Shown here in pieces: positions 17,808 through 26,435 of a DNA stretch of 64,000 bases. Origin of the DNA: Psychrobacillus psychrodurans (GTDB lineage: Bacteria; Bacillota; Bacilli; Bacillales_A; Planococcaceae); assembly GCA_900114885.1 (NCBI GenBank), contig FOUN01000001.1, positions 496,001 to 560,000 of the forward strand. The letters are read 5' to 3'. Each line of letters starts with the position of its first letter. Within the stretch, counting starts at the first letter, position 1. The notes under the pieces are model-generated. The model saw nothing but the letters and a program-made list of their open reading frames with translations. It was not told where the DNA came from and did no database searches. The position numbers were made by a program, and so were the translations under genes.

Positions 17808-18941
17808 ATGACAAAAACATATATACACGGTGTGGGGATGACGAAATTCGGAAATCATTCGGACAGAACCTTAAAAAGTTTGTTATTAGATGCAAGTCGT
17901 CAGGCACTAGAAGCAGCAGGTAGACCTAAAATTGACGCAGTGTTTGTAGGGAATTTTCTTGCGGGTAGCATGAGTAATCAGGAAATATTAGGTGCAATCG
18001 TCGCAAATGACCTAGGCCTTGGTTATATTCCTACTGCAAAAGTAGAGGGTGCCTGTGCATCAGGTGGTATCGCACTACGTCAAGGAATACTAGGGGTAAT
18101 GAGTGGAGAATACGATACAGTTTTAGTAGCGGGCGTAGAAAAAATGAAGCATGCAAATACTCCAGATGTAACGCAGGCTATTAATGCTGCTATGGATACC
18201 GATTCAAATGAAAAGCACGCAGGACTTACATTCCCAGGGTTTTTCGGTGTACTTGCTCATAGATATTTCCATGAAACTGGAGCAACCAAAGAACATTTAG
18301 CAATGGTCGCTTTGAAAAATCGAGAAAATGCACTTAATAATCCACTTGCTCAATTCCAGAAAGCAACATCCATCGAAGAAATTATGAATGCTCGTCTAAT
18401 TACCGAGCCTTTAGGATTATTCGACTGTTCTCCTATGACTGATGGGGCAGCAGCGATAGTCATTTCTAGGAAACCAAGTAGTATCCATGTACGAGCTTCT
18501 GCACTCGTATCAGGTCCTACACAAATGCAGGATGCAGCAGAATTGCTATCTATTCCTGCAATTGGGGAATCGGGAAGACGTGCATACGAAAAGGCAGGGT
18601 TAGGTCCTGAGGATATCGATGTTATTGAAATTCATGATTGTTTCTCCATGACAGAAATCATTGCCATTGAGGAACTAGGATTTTTCAAAAGACTCGAAGG
18701 TTGGAAAGCAGTTGAAACGGGACATACGAAACCTGGAGGCAAGAAACCAGTTAATACAAGTGGTGGGTTGTTATCTAGAGGTCATCCAATTGGAGCGACT
18801 GGGCTTTCTCAGATTTATCACCTCGTTCATCAGCTTAATGGCACTGCCCCAAATCAGGTAGAGGGTGCAAGAATTGCACTCGCACAAAATTTAGGTGGAA
18901 CAGGCTCGTACTCAGCTGTTCATATCTTGGAGAGGTTGTGA
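17808..18941 (+). CDS. SCP2-type thiolase family protein
   Basis: It starts three bases after the ligase stop codon. The 377-residue protein has the nucleophile Cys in VEGACASGGIALR (about residue 84), the SCP2-type HDCFSMTE motif and the GHPIGATG histidine near residue 328. The second Cys of classical biosynthetic thiolases is not evident: the segment reads AQNLGGTGS. Such enzymes, paired with a DUF35 protein, work as thiolases or as retro-aldolases on CoA esters. The DUF35 gene follows immediately. Cleavage of a 3-oxoacyl-CoA or hydroxyacyl-CoA is inferred. Confidence 0.87.
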   Translation: MTKTYIHGVGMTKFGNHSDRTLKSLLLDASRQALEAAGRPKIDAVFVGNFLAGSMSNQEILGAIVANDLGLGYIPTAKVEGACASGGIALRQGILGVMSGEYDTVLVAGVEKMKHANTPDVTQAINAAMDTDSNEKHAGLTFPGFFGVLAHRYFHETGATKEHLAMVALKNRENALNNPLAQFQKATSIEEIMNARLITEPLGLFDCSPMTDGAAAIVISRKPSSIHVRASALVSGPTQMQDAAELLSIPAIGESGRRAYEKAGLGPEDIDVIEIHDCFSMTEIIAIEELGFFKRLEGWKAVETGHTKPGGKKPVNTSGGLLSRGHPIGATGLSQIYHLVHQLNGTAPNQVEGARIALAQNLGGTGSYSAVHILERL

Positions 18942-18945
18942 TAAC

Positions 18946-19245
18946 ATGAAAGTTTATACTTGTTGTGGGCATGAGACAGTTGTAAAACGTATATACTGTC
19001 CGAGTTGTGGTACCTCAGATATACAAGAGCAAGAGATTTCTGACCATGGAACAATATATAGTTTCACAAAAATCCATGTTCCACCCGTTGAGTTTGCAGA
19101 AATTGCTCCATATAATGTGGTATTGGTACAGCTGATGAATACAACTGCTAAGGTTACTGGCCGCTTAATGGGCGATGTATCGATTGGAGATACTGTTGAA
19201 TTGGATCGAGTCGAAAATGGGGCTTATCTTTATAAAAAAGTATAA
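18946..19245 (+). CDS. DUF35 OB-fold zinc-ribbon protein (thiolase partner)
   Basis: The ATG at 18946 follows GGAGAGG; a longer frame lies inside the thiolase gene. The 99-residue protein has a rubredoxin-like zinc ribbon (Cys-Cys ... CPSCG in the first 25 residues) and an OB-fold domain with GTIYSFTKIHVPP. In archaeal and actinobacterial systems this protein holds the CoA channel of an SCP2-type thiolase. Gene order predicts the same complex here. It is the last gene of the operon. Confidence 0.88.
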   Translation: MKVYTCCGHETVVKRIYCPSCGTSDIQEQEISDHGTIYSFTKIHVPPVEFAEIAPYNVVLVQLMNTTAKVTGRLMGDVSIGDTVELDRVENGAYLYKKV

Positions 19246-19247
19246 AT

Positions 19248-19280
19248 GAAAACCTGTGCTTTTTTAGCACAGGTTTTTTA
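19248..19280 (+). terminator. Intrinsic terminator of the glc-TRAP-CoA operon
   Basis: AAAACCTGTGCT and AGCACAGGTTTTTT form a perfect stem-loop with a T-run just after the DUF35 stop codon. Confidence 0.92.
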
Positions 19281-19405
19281 GGAATAAGAAAAATACAAAG
19301 GCACTTGCCCAAGGTAGTTTATGAATTTTTTTTGAATGTAATGATAATAGAATTAGCGATACTCTGTTTGTTAGGAGAAACCGTTAGTTTAAGGTGGTGT
19401 ACTCT

Positions 19406-20347
19406 TTGAAATTTATTGCTTCGCTTATTTCACGATTTTTGCCTGTTTGGATTGTGGCACTAGCTTGTATTGCATATTTTTTCCCCGATGCTTTTCGAGG
19501 GTTTCGAGGTTGGACAGGATTTGGTCTTGGCGCAATTTTCCTGTTAATGGGTATGCAACTTGCTACAACACAACTTATCGCTGCGATTAAACACCCTAAA
19601 AATGCCCTTATTGGAATAATCCTAAAGTGGACTGTAATGGTTGGGGTATCTATTGGAGTAGCTTACTTATTTTTTGGGGACTATCCAGAAGTAGCTATTG
19701 GGGTTATTCTTTCTGGAACAGTTCCTAGTGGTACATCAGCTAATTTATTCTCTTTTATAGCAGGAGGAGATGTAGCATTAAGTATTACGATGGCCACTCT
19801 AGATACCATAATATCTCCAGTACTAACACCTTCTTTAACTCAACTATTTGCAGGTCAGCTTATTCCCATTGAGTTTTGGTCAATTTTTTTAAATATTATT
19901 TATATCGTTTTTATTCCCTTATTTTTAGGTGTTTTTTTACAATGGAAATTCAGCCATAGCGTCAATAGGGTGAAACCTTATACATCTATTCTCTCTCAGC
20001 TAGCCTTGTTTTTAATTATTGTTTCGGTTATATCAAGTGCACAGTCTTCCCTTGAGGAAAATTTACATCTACTGCCACTTATTGGCTTTGCAGTTTTACT
20101 TCAGGTATCCATTCCGATGTTTGGTGGCTATTACTTAGCGAAAGTGCTTAAGGTAGGGGAAGCAGCGGCACGTTCAATTTTATTTCAAACTGGAATTTGC
20201 AATACTGCACTGGCAGCTACTTTGGCTTTAGAGCATGTGAGTTCGCTTGCAGCCGTCCCAGCAGTAGTGAATATGGTCATCAACTTGACGCTTGGAGCTA
20301 TCATGTCGAATTATTTTGCTCAGAAACACAAAGTCGTTCCTGAGTAA
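19406..20347 (+). CDS. Bile acid:sodium symporter (BASS) family transporter
   Basis: The TTG at 19406 is preferred because AAGGTGGTG lies at good distance; a GTG 12 bases earlier overlaps that site. The 313-residue protein has nine or ten transmembrane helices. It carries the BASS core motif GTVPSGTSANLFSFIAGGD and a second conserved segment, TLDTIISPVLTPSL, which form the crossing region with Na+ sites. Bacterial relatives carry organic anions such as pantoate or 2-oxo acids. It stands alone after a terminator, so linkage to the preceding operon is only positional. Confidence 0.85.
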   Translation: MKFIASLISRFLPVWIVALACIAYFFPDAFRGFRGWTGFGLGAIFLLMGMQLATTQLIAAIKHPKNALIGIILKWTVMVGVSIGVAYLFFGDYPEVAIGVILSGTVPSGTSANLFSFIAGGDVALSITMATLDTIISPVLTPSLTQLFAGQLIPIEFWSIFLNIIYIVFIPLFLGVFLQWKFSHSVNRVKPYTSILSQLALFLIIVSVISSAQSSLEENLHLLPLIGFAVLLQVSIPMFGGYYLAKVLKVGEAAARSILFQTGICNTALAATLALEHVSSLAAVPAVVNMVINLTLGAIMSNYFAQKHKVVPE

Positions 20348-20596
20348 AATCTAAGACAATTCAGGACTTAACGAGGGAAGATTCTGCCCTATTATAAGAG
20401 GGAAAAGTAAACACACTTAACAGGAGACATTACGAATTAATAAAGCAAGTTATAATACTGTAGGAGATGGATGAAAAAACTTTCTAAACTTACATAAAAA
20501 AGTTTGAAAAAATTAAATAATGGATGTTTAATTACTTTTTAGCGGGGTATATAAATAGTACAAGGCGGAACTACCGTAGGAAGGGACTGGTAAACT

Positions 20597-20695
20597 ATGA
20601 GTTTACAAGAGACTTCAATGGATGATTTGCACAGCCTTGGCGGAAAATTTGCTTTACTGACGAAAGGTACTCTCGTCGGGAACCGATATATTTAG
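20597..20695 (+). CDS. Possible small ORF inside the structured region
   Basis: An ATG within the loop of the GTAAAC hairpin opens a 32-residue frame (MSLQETSMDD ... LVGNRYI) ending at a TAG at 20693-20695. GGAAGGG lies about 12 bases upstream, a slightly long spacing. No homologue is recognised. It may be a leader peptide tied to the surrounding RNA structure, or chance. Confidence 0.25.
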   Translation: MSLQETSMDDLHSLGGKFALLTKGTLVGNRYI

Positions 20696-20882
20696 GTTTC
20701 TATCCAACGTGTTTTACCTGAAAGTGAAAGAAAAGTTTTTTGTGGAAGTGCACATTAAAGTCTAATGGTTTCCTATTAGACGACATAACTGCACTGACGA
20801 GATGAATGATAAAATTGTCAGTTACGGTTTAACTAAGCAACATACAAATTTTCCGAGTGTATTCCCTATTTAGGGAAGGAAG

Positions 20883-20915
20883 AAAGCGTAGTCCTATTAG
20901 GATTACGCTTTTTTC
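20883..20915 (+). terminator. Intrinsic terminator of the structured RNA
   Basis: AAAGCGTAGTCC and GGATTACGCTTTTTT pair almost fully around a short loop and run into T residues. Confidence 0.88.
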
Positions 20916-21159
20916 TTTCCTGTTTTTTTCTTAATACTTGTAGGAAATTAGATTTAATTCAGTAAAACTGATTTCAATCAATAAAAGCTTCTTAACGTAG
21001 TCAAAAATGCCTGATGAGATTTTGGTGAACACATAATGGAATGGAGAAGCTACAAAATTTTCCGTTAAAGAACCGCAAACAATGTGATATTTCATTTGAC
21101 AATAGTCGCATCAATCTATGAAAACACATCATTAAAACTATTAATTCAGAAAATAATGA

Positions 21160-21188
21160 TTGTTTTTGCTAGAAAGATAAATTATAAT
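21160..21188 (+). promoter_or_regulatory. Sigma-A-type promoter of the FCD regulator operon
   Basis: TTGTTT at 21160-21165 and TATAAT at 21183-21188 are separated by 17 bases and lie 38 bases before the start codon of the regulator gene. Confidence 0.6.
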
Positions 21189-21225
21189 TCAAATAGCTAC
21201 TCATCAGTGAGGAGGAGGTGTGAAT

Positions 21226-21957
21226 ATGAAGATGAGTAAAGAGCTGTTTTCTAATGAAGCAGATTTTCATTACTTAATCGCTTTACAATGTCTTTCTGAT
21301 TCAGAAAAGCCACTTGGATCATGGATTATGAAAGAAAAGATGGAGAACCTTGGTGATTCGATCAGCTTGGCATCTGTAGGTAGATTGTTAAAGGAATTAG
21401 ACGGTCTGGGATGGACAGAGTTAGTTTCTTCGCAAGGGAGAATTCTTACTGTAAAAGGACAACGCCAATTAGAAGGAATGCAAAGTGATGTAGAAAGACT
21501 TAAGATTGAAGCCGAAATGAAAAAAGCAACTGATCCTGAGAATGCACAAGACATCATTGATTTACTAAATGTACGAGTGATTATTGAGTCAGAGGTTATT
21601 AAATCAGTTATTGAGTATGCATCTGATGAGGAAATTGGACTTTTAGAGGAATCGGTTAAGCAACATAAACATTGTGTAAGTATAGGGGAAAATTCTGAAC
21701 TACTTCCGATTAATTTTCATCAAGTGTTATGTACACTTTCTTGTAACCGCTTTCTTAACTCTGTGTTAAAACTATTAATACATGAAGAGTTAAGACTCGA
21801 GGAGAAGTTTCCAGAGATTGCTACTAAGTTAAGGGATGCACATCATCTTGTCGAACATGAACTGATATTAGAGGCGGTAAAAGCAAGAGATGTGGAGAAA
21901 GCAGTTTTACTTACAAAAGATCATATCCAAAAGCTGATTCAAAGCGTTATCAATTAG
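21226..21957 (+). CDS. Transcriptional regulator with winged-helix and FCD-like domains
   Basis: The ATG at 21226 is well placed after GAGGAGGAGGTG; a GTG at 21220 lies within that site. The 243-residue protein has an N-terminal winged-helix domain (ISLASVGRLLKELDGLGW, with a wing GRILTVKGQRQLEG). Its C-terminal all-helical part (RVIIESEVIKSVIEYASDEEI ... ARDVEKAVLLTKDHIQ) resembles the ligand-binding FCD domain of GntR/FadR regulators. The N-terminus differs from the usual GntR domain and is more like the HTH found in NrpR. It probably controls the transporter and amidohydrolase that follow. Confidence 0.72.
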   Translation: MKMSKELFSNEADFHYLIALQCLSDSEKPLGSWIMKEKMENLGDSISLASVGRLLKELDGLGWTELVSSQGRILTVKGQRQLEGMQSDVERLKIEAEMKKATDPENAQDIIDLLNVRVIIESEVIKSVIEYASDEEIGLLEESVKQHKHCVSIGENSELLPINFHQVLCTLSCNRFLNSVLKLLIHEELRLEEKFPEIATKLRDAHHLVEHELILEAVKARDVEKAVLLTKDHIQKLIQSVIN

Positions 21958-21982
21958 ATATTTTCATAAAGGGGATGAGAAA

Positions 21983-23539
21983 ATGGAGTATGGGATTTTA
22001 TCGTTATTACCACCAATTCTTGCAATTGTAATAGCTATCGTGACTAGACAGACAATTTTATCCTTATTCATTGGTGTTTGGTTAGGTTCTACAATAATTA
22101 GCGGTTGGAATCCATTCGTTGGATTTACAAATTCGATTACCGATGTTGTCATACCTTCGATTGCGGATCCTTGGAATGCGGGAATGTTATTGCTAGTTAC
22201 GTTAGCAGGAGGGTTTGTAAATATTCTACGTGTTACAGGTGGTGCGCGTGCTTTTGCCGAAGTGGCTACGAAAAAAGTGAATACGCGCAAGAAAGCGCAG
22301 AACTTTATATGGGGTAGTTCTTTCCTATTTTCTTATACAGAGCCAGTTTTAATCTTAGGAACGGTTACTCGTCCTATTGCAGATAAGTTAAAAGTATCCC
22401 GTGTTAAATTGGCATATATTTTGGATTCAATGGGAAGTCCACTAGCTGCTATGTCCCCAATAAGTAGTTATGGACCTTTTATTACTGGACTTATTGCCAC
22501 GCAGATTGCTGTGCTTGGTTTAAGTGATAATCCATGGTCATTGTTCATCCAAATGATACCTTATAATTTATATGGTCTATTTGCAATGATTGGTGTGTTA
22601 TTTGTGGTTAATTTAAATTTAGATATTGGACCGATGTATAAAGCTGAAATACGTGCGGTAGAGACTGGGGAACTATACGGAAAAGACGATAAGCTGATGA
22701 TAGATGAGTCTGTTGAAGAAGAGATGATGGTATCCAATACAAAAGCGGACATTTTTAGCTTTTTGATCCCAATGGGGTTATTAATGGGGACTATTTTTGC
22801 CGTTATTTTTTGGACGGGGAATATTGCTGAAAATGGATTTCGTGGTGCTTTTTTAAATTCTAATATTGTATTGTCCATCATTTGTGGATTTATAGCAGGT
22901 GCAGTTGGTGGAATTATCTATGCAAAATTGAGATACAGAACATCATTAATTTATCTTTTTGATGAATTAACCAACGGTATATTAAAGTTGATGATTGTGC
23001 CTCTTATTTTGGTCATGGCATGGTCGATTGGTTCCATCGCTTCTACGATGGGATTAGGTACGTATATTACAGAATTAGTTGGAAACTACTTGCCAGCATT
23101 TCTAGTTCCAATAGTTATTTTTATCATCGGAGCATTGATAGCGTTTGCAACGGGAAGTTCTTGGGGTGTCTTTGCAATTATGATTCCAATTGCTGTTCCA
23201 ATGGCTGCTTCGATGGATATCAATTTAGCTCTAGCGATTGGTGCTGTAATTAGTGGTGGCTTATTTGGAGACCATTGTTCACCGATTTCCGATACCACCA
23301 TCATGTCGTCAACTGGTGCGGCTGCTGATCATATTGAACATGTTCGAACCCAATTGCCATATGCTTTAGTTATTGCGACTGCTTCAGGAATCGGTTTTCT
23401 TTCCGCAGGACTTACACAGAATGTATTTGTTGGATTGATAGTAACGGCTATTGTTCTATTAGTAGCGTTGTATTTATTGAATCGTAGGGTAAAAAGAAGA
23501 GATTCAAATGTATTAATCAATAAGGAAGTAATCTCTTAA
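21983..23539 (+). CDS. NhaC-family Na+/H+ antiporter-like transporter
   Basis: The ATG follows AAAGGGGATGAG. The 518-residue protein has about twelve helices and carries the NhaC-superfamily signature segments SYTEPVLILGTVTRPIADK, AFATGSSWGVFAIMIP and GGLFGDHCSPISDTTIMSSTGA. Members exchange Na+/H+ or exchange organic compounds (such as malate/lactate). Placement between a regulator and an amidohydrolase suggests uptake or exchange of the amidohydrolase substrate or product. Confidence 0.87.
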   Translation: MEYGILSLLPPILAIVIAIVTRQTILSLFIGVWLGSTIISGWNPFVGFTNSITDVVIPSIADPWNAGMLLLVTLAGGFVNILRVTGGARAFAEVATKKVNTRKKAQNFIWGSSFLFSYTEPVLILGTVTRPIADKLKVSRVKLAYILDSMGSPLAAMSPISSYGPFITGLIATQIAVLGLSDNPWSLFIQMIPYNLYGLFAMIGVLFVVNLNLDIGPMYKAEIRAVETGELYGKDDKLMIDESVEEEMMVSNTKADIFSFLIPMGLLMGTIFAVIFWTGNIAENGFRGAFLNSNIVLSIICGFIAGAVGGIIYAKLRYRTSLIYLFDELTNGILKLMIVPLILVMAWSIGSIASTMGLGTYITELVGNYLPAFLVPIVIFIIGALIAFATGSSWGVFAIMIPIAVPMAASMDINLALAIGAVISGGLFGDHCSPISDTTIMSSTGAAADHIEHVRTQLPYALVIATASGIGFLSAGLTQNVFVGLIVTAIVLLVALYLLNRRVKRRDSNVLINKEVIS

Positions 23540-23565
23540 TACAGCAGGAAAGGAAATGATAATTT

Positions 23566-24996
23566 ATGTTGAAAGTAGATATGATTATTCATAATGGGCA
23601 TATTCTAACAATGGAAGGAAAAGGTGTTGGTTTTATCGAAAATGGAGCAATAGCGATTAAAGGAAATATAATAGAAGCAGTCGGGGAATCAACAGAAATT
23701 CTATCTAATTATAAGGCAGAACGGATGATTGATGCTACTAACAAGTTAATCATGCCAGGATTGATAGATGCACATATTCATACGGGCATTAGTATTTTCC
23801 GCGGAGTGGCACAAGATATGTCAAACTGGATGCAAAAAGGTCTGTGGCCCTTTCAAAAACACTTACGTCCAGAAGAAAGCGTTGTTGGTTCCATGGTTAA
23901 TATTATCGAGGGAGTGAAAGCAGGTACTACCACTTTCTGCGATTACGACGGTCGAATGGACTTACTTGTACAAAACTATAAAAAAATCGGAGCGCGTGCA
24001 AGGCTTGCCGAATTAATAAACGAGATACCAGATGATATTGGAGATTTGCCAGTAGGAGAGTTATATCCATTTGACCCTTCAATTGGTCAAGAAAAGCTGC
24101 AACGAAATCTAGATTTATATGAAGAACATCATAATACTGAAAATGGACGTATAACAGTGATCCTTGGTCCACATGGTCCGGATATGATGAGTTTGGAGCT
24201 ATTGAAAGAAATTCAAGCGCATGCAGAAAGATTAGATACAAAACTGCATATGCATGTTGCACAGGGCGATCGTGAAGTACTTCAAATCGAAAAACGGTAT
24301 GGTAAACGAACTATTGAATTTCTAGAGGAACATGGCCTATTAAACGAACGTCTTATAGCTGTGCATTTAACGGAGGCAACGGACGAAGAAACAGAAGTGG
24401 TTGCAAAAAGTGGAGCAAAGTTAATATACTGTGCTGGTAGTATTGGTATTATCGATGGTATGGTTCCACCCGTTCAGAAGTTTTTAGACGCAGGGGGAAC
24501 GGCTTGTCTAGGATCTGACCAAGCTCCGGGTAACAATTGTAACAATATGATCAATGAGATGAAAATGGCAGCCATTTTGAACAAAGTAAAATATAAAGAT
24601 CCAAGAGTATTTAACGCCACACAGGCACTTCGAATGGCAACAATCGAAGCAGCTAAAGTGATGGGAATTGATGACCAAGTTGGTACGTTACAAGCAGGCA
24701 AAAAAGCAGATGTTATCTTGCTAGACTTGTCCTCACCTACATTTTTCCCTGTGTTAACAATACCAATTCGCAATATTGTTCCAAACCTTGTGTATTCGGC
24801 ACGTGGGGATGAGGTTGAAACGGTTATCATTGATGGAAACATCGTGATGGAAAACCGGGTAATCCTAACAGTAGATGAAAAAGAGGAAATACGAAAAGCA
24901 CAATCAGCAGCAGAGCAGATTTCTATTCGTGCTAAAGACGATATATTAAGTGCTGATAGTGATATTTTACAAATGGTACGTGATGGATTGTTGTAG
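23566..24996 (+). CDS. Amidohydrolase, SAH deaminase/chlorohydrolase-like
   Basis: The ATG follows a GGAAAGGAAA ribosome site. The 476-residue enzyme belongs to the metal-dependent amidohydrolase superfamily: the HxH motif is in PGLIDAHIHTG (residues 70 and 72), further metal or substrate histidines are in LHMHVAQGD and AVHLTEATDEE, and the catalytic aspartate is in CLGSDQAPGNN. The layout is that of S-adenosylhomocysteine/methylthioadenosine deaminases, guanine deaminase and triazine hydrolases. It deaminates or hydrolyses a nitrogen heterocycle or amidine, but the substrate cannot be read from the sequence. Confidence 0.85.
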   Translation: MLKVDMIIHNGHILTMEGKGVGFIENGAIAIKGNIIEAVGESTEILSNYKAERMIDATNKLIMPGLIDAHIHTGISIFRGVAQDMSNWMQKGLWPFQKHLRPEESVVGSMVNIIEGVKAGTTTFCDYDGRMDLLVQNYKKIGARARLAELINEIPDDIGDLPVGELYPFDPSIGQEKLQRNLDLYEEHHNTENGRITVILGPHGPDMMSLELLKEIQAHAERLDTKLHMHVAQGDREVLQIEKRYGKRTIEFLEEHGLLNERLIAVHLTEATDEETEVVAKSGAKLIYCAGSIGIIDGMVPPVQKFLDAGGTACLGSDQAPGNNCNNMINEMKMAAILNKVKYKDPRVFNATQALRMATIEAAKVMGIDDQVGTLQAGKKADVILLDLSSPTFFPVLTIPIRNIVPNLVYSARGDEVETVIIDGNIVMENRVILTVDEKEEIRKAQSAAEQISIRAKDDILSADSDILQMVRDGLL

Positions 24997-25013
24997 AAGG
25001 AGCATATTTAAGC

Positions 25014-25063
25014 GTCCCTGTGTAAGAAACAATTCTACACTATTCTGACAATACGCTACAATT
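25014..25063. repeat. REP-like element copy 4
   Basis: GTCCCTGTGTAAGAAACAAT is followed by a diverged centre and ends with CGCTACAATT. It lies 17 bases after the amidohydrolase stop codon, before the terminator. Confidence 0.85.
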
Positions 25064-25095
25064 TGCTTTTCTTTAGATTTATTCATGATAAGACC

Positions 25096-25133
25096 AAGCT
25101 CGTTCATCAAGAAATTGGTGAACGAGCTTTTTG
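25096..25133 (+). terminator. Intrinsic terminator of the amidohydrolase operon
   Basis: AAGCTCGTTCATC and GGTGAACGAGCTT pair around an 8-base loop and are followed by T residues. Confidence 0.9.
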
Positions 25134-25322
25134 TGATTTTAAAAATTATTGTCGAGACTATTGAAAAAATATTGAGGTAAGAAACCCAGGCTAAGTAATT
25201 ACTACTATAACTGTTAACGGTTTCTAGAAACTGGATTTCTTATTAACTCCAATAACAGTTATATAATTTAGTTTAAATGAATTTTTTCAACAAAATAAGT
25301 TTCGTTTAATAGTAAAGCCAGA

Positions 25323-25356
25323 GCCGCTTCTCTGTAATAGAGAAGTGGTATTTTTG
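25323..25356 (+). terminator. Orphan hairpin with T-run
   Basis: GCCGCTTCTCT and AGAGAAGTGGT pair around GTAAT and end in TTTTT. No gene precedes it within 300 bases, so it would end a short transcript of unknown nature or act as a roadblock. The stretch 25134-25322 also contains AATAACAGTTATA-like AT-rich inverted sequence but no gene. Confidence 0.6.
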
Positions 25357-25408
25357 GTTACAAAGTAGAATGAGTTCACTGGAATTATTTCACTATTCAA
25401 AAAAGAGT

Positions 25409-25437
25409 TTGACATAACAATATAATTGTCTTACAAT
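25409..25437 (+). promoter_or_regulatory. Sigma-A promoter of the kdgD operon
   Basis: TTGACA at 25409-25414 and TACAAT at 25432-25437 are separated by 17 bases. They lie about 50 bases before the kdgD start codon. Confidence 0.75.
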
Positions 25438-25489
25438 AAAATTTATAGAAAATTATAATTCTTAAGTTTATTAGAAGGGTGGAATTTGT

Positions 25490-26419
25490 ATGAAGACGAG
25501 AAGGAGACAGGCACCGAAAGGAATCCTAGGATTTCCGGTTGCACCAATGAATGTAGAAGGGAAGCTAGATTTAGAGGCATTAGGGAAAAATATTGAGTTT
25601 TTAATAGAGGGTGGTTTAAGTTCTATATTCGTTGCATGTGGAGCAGGTGAATTACATGCAATCAGTAATGAAGAATATAGAAGTATGGTGGAAGTTGCTG
25701 TGAATAGGACGGAAGGGAAAGTGCCACTTTATACAGGAGTTGGGGGAAACATCTCGAATGCCTTAGAACAAGCAAAAATTTCCGAAGAGCTAGGTGTGGA
25801 AGGCTACTTAATATTACCACCATACTTGATTGATCCCTCACAGGATGGTATATACGATTATTTAAGAACGATTATCCAAAGCACTGAGTTGAATGCAATC
25901 GTCTATCAAAGAGATAATTGTATTCTAGATTCCAAGACACTTAAGAAACTATGTGAACTTCCCCAACTTGTAGGGTTTAAAGATGGAGTAGGAAATATGG
26001 AGATTAATACTGAATTTACACATTTAATAGGTGATCGTTTAGAGTGGGTTAATGGAATGCCATTAGCAGAAGTAACAATGGCTGCTTATGTGAACTTAGG
26101 TTTCACATCGTATTCGTCGGCAATTTCAAACTACATACCACATATTTCAGCTATGTATTACGAAGCACTTTTAACTGGAAATAAAGAAGTTGCACATGAG
26201 TTACATGAAGACGTTATTCTGCCTATTCACCGGATTCGTAAACAGAAAAAGGGCTATGCAGTTTCTCTGATTAAGGCGGGTATGCAAATTATTGGTCTAC
26301 CAGTGACAACGAAAGTTAGGGCGCCAATTGCAACAGTTGAAAAAGAACATTATGAAGAATTGAAGAAGATTATTGACCATGCATTGGAAAAATATCCTGC
26401 TCCAACAAGAGTTATATAA
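25490..26419 (+). CDS. kdgD: 5-dehydro-4-deoxyglucarate dehydratase
   Basis: The ATG follows AGAAGGGTGG. The 309-residue protein is a DHDPS-superfamily TIM barrel with the KdgD-specific run [17 protein letters not shown], the Tyr of AIVYQRDN, the Schiff-base Lys in [12 protein letters not shown] and [12 protein letters not shown]. It converts 5-dehydro-4-deoxy-D-glucarate to 2-oxoglutarate semialdehyde with loss of water and CO2. The dehydrogenase for that product is encoded next. No glucarate or galactarate dehydratase is present in the window, so the upstream step is elsewhere or the substrate differs. The hydroxyproline-pathway deaminase of the same superfamily is an alternative. Confidence 0.85.
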   Translation: MKTRRRQAPKGILGFPVAPMNVEGKLDLEALGKNIEFLIEGGLSSIFVACGAGELHAISNEEYRSMVEVAVNRTEGKVPLYTGVGGNISNALEQAKISEELGVEGYLILPPYLIDPSQDGIYDYLRTIIQSTELNAIVYQRDNCILDSKTLKKLCELPQLVGFKDGVGNMEINTEFTHLIGDRLEWVNGMPLAEVTMAAYVNLGFTSYSSAISNYIPHISAMYYEALLTGNKEVAHELHEDVILPIHRIRKQKKGYAVSLIKAGMQIIGLPVTTKVRAPIATVEKEHYEELKKIIDHALEKYPAPTRVI

Positions 26420-26435
26420 TAGGAGGTTCTTTAAA

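Larger units (their letters stand above)
20561..20915 (+). ncRNA. Structured non-coding region ending in a terminator, family unknown
   Basis: The 878-base gap between the BASS gene and the next regulator has no clear long gene but is dense in perfect stems. CAAGGC (20561) pairs with GCCTTG (20634) and encloses GTAAAC/GTTTAC (20590/20601). GACGA/TCGTC lie at 20659/20673. AGTGCA/TGCACT (20747/20790) enclose GTCTAAT/ATTAGAC (20760/20775). ACTGAC (20793) can pair alternatively with GTCAGT (20817). TTCCCT/AGGGAA lies at 20862, and a terminator at 20883 ends the array. Mutually exclusive pairings before a terminator are riboswitch- or attenuator-like. I checked it against the T-box, S-box, lysine, TPP, FMN, M-box, ydaO, c-di-GMP, RNase P and tmRNA signatures I remember and none fits. 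Confidence 0.5.

Noticed and set aside
20561-20915. Assignment to RNase P RNA, tmRNA, T-box or a known riboswitch
   Set aside because: None of the conserved core sequences I know for these families is present.
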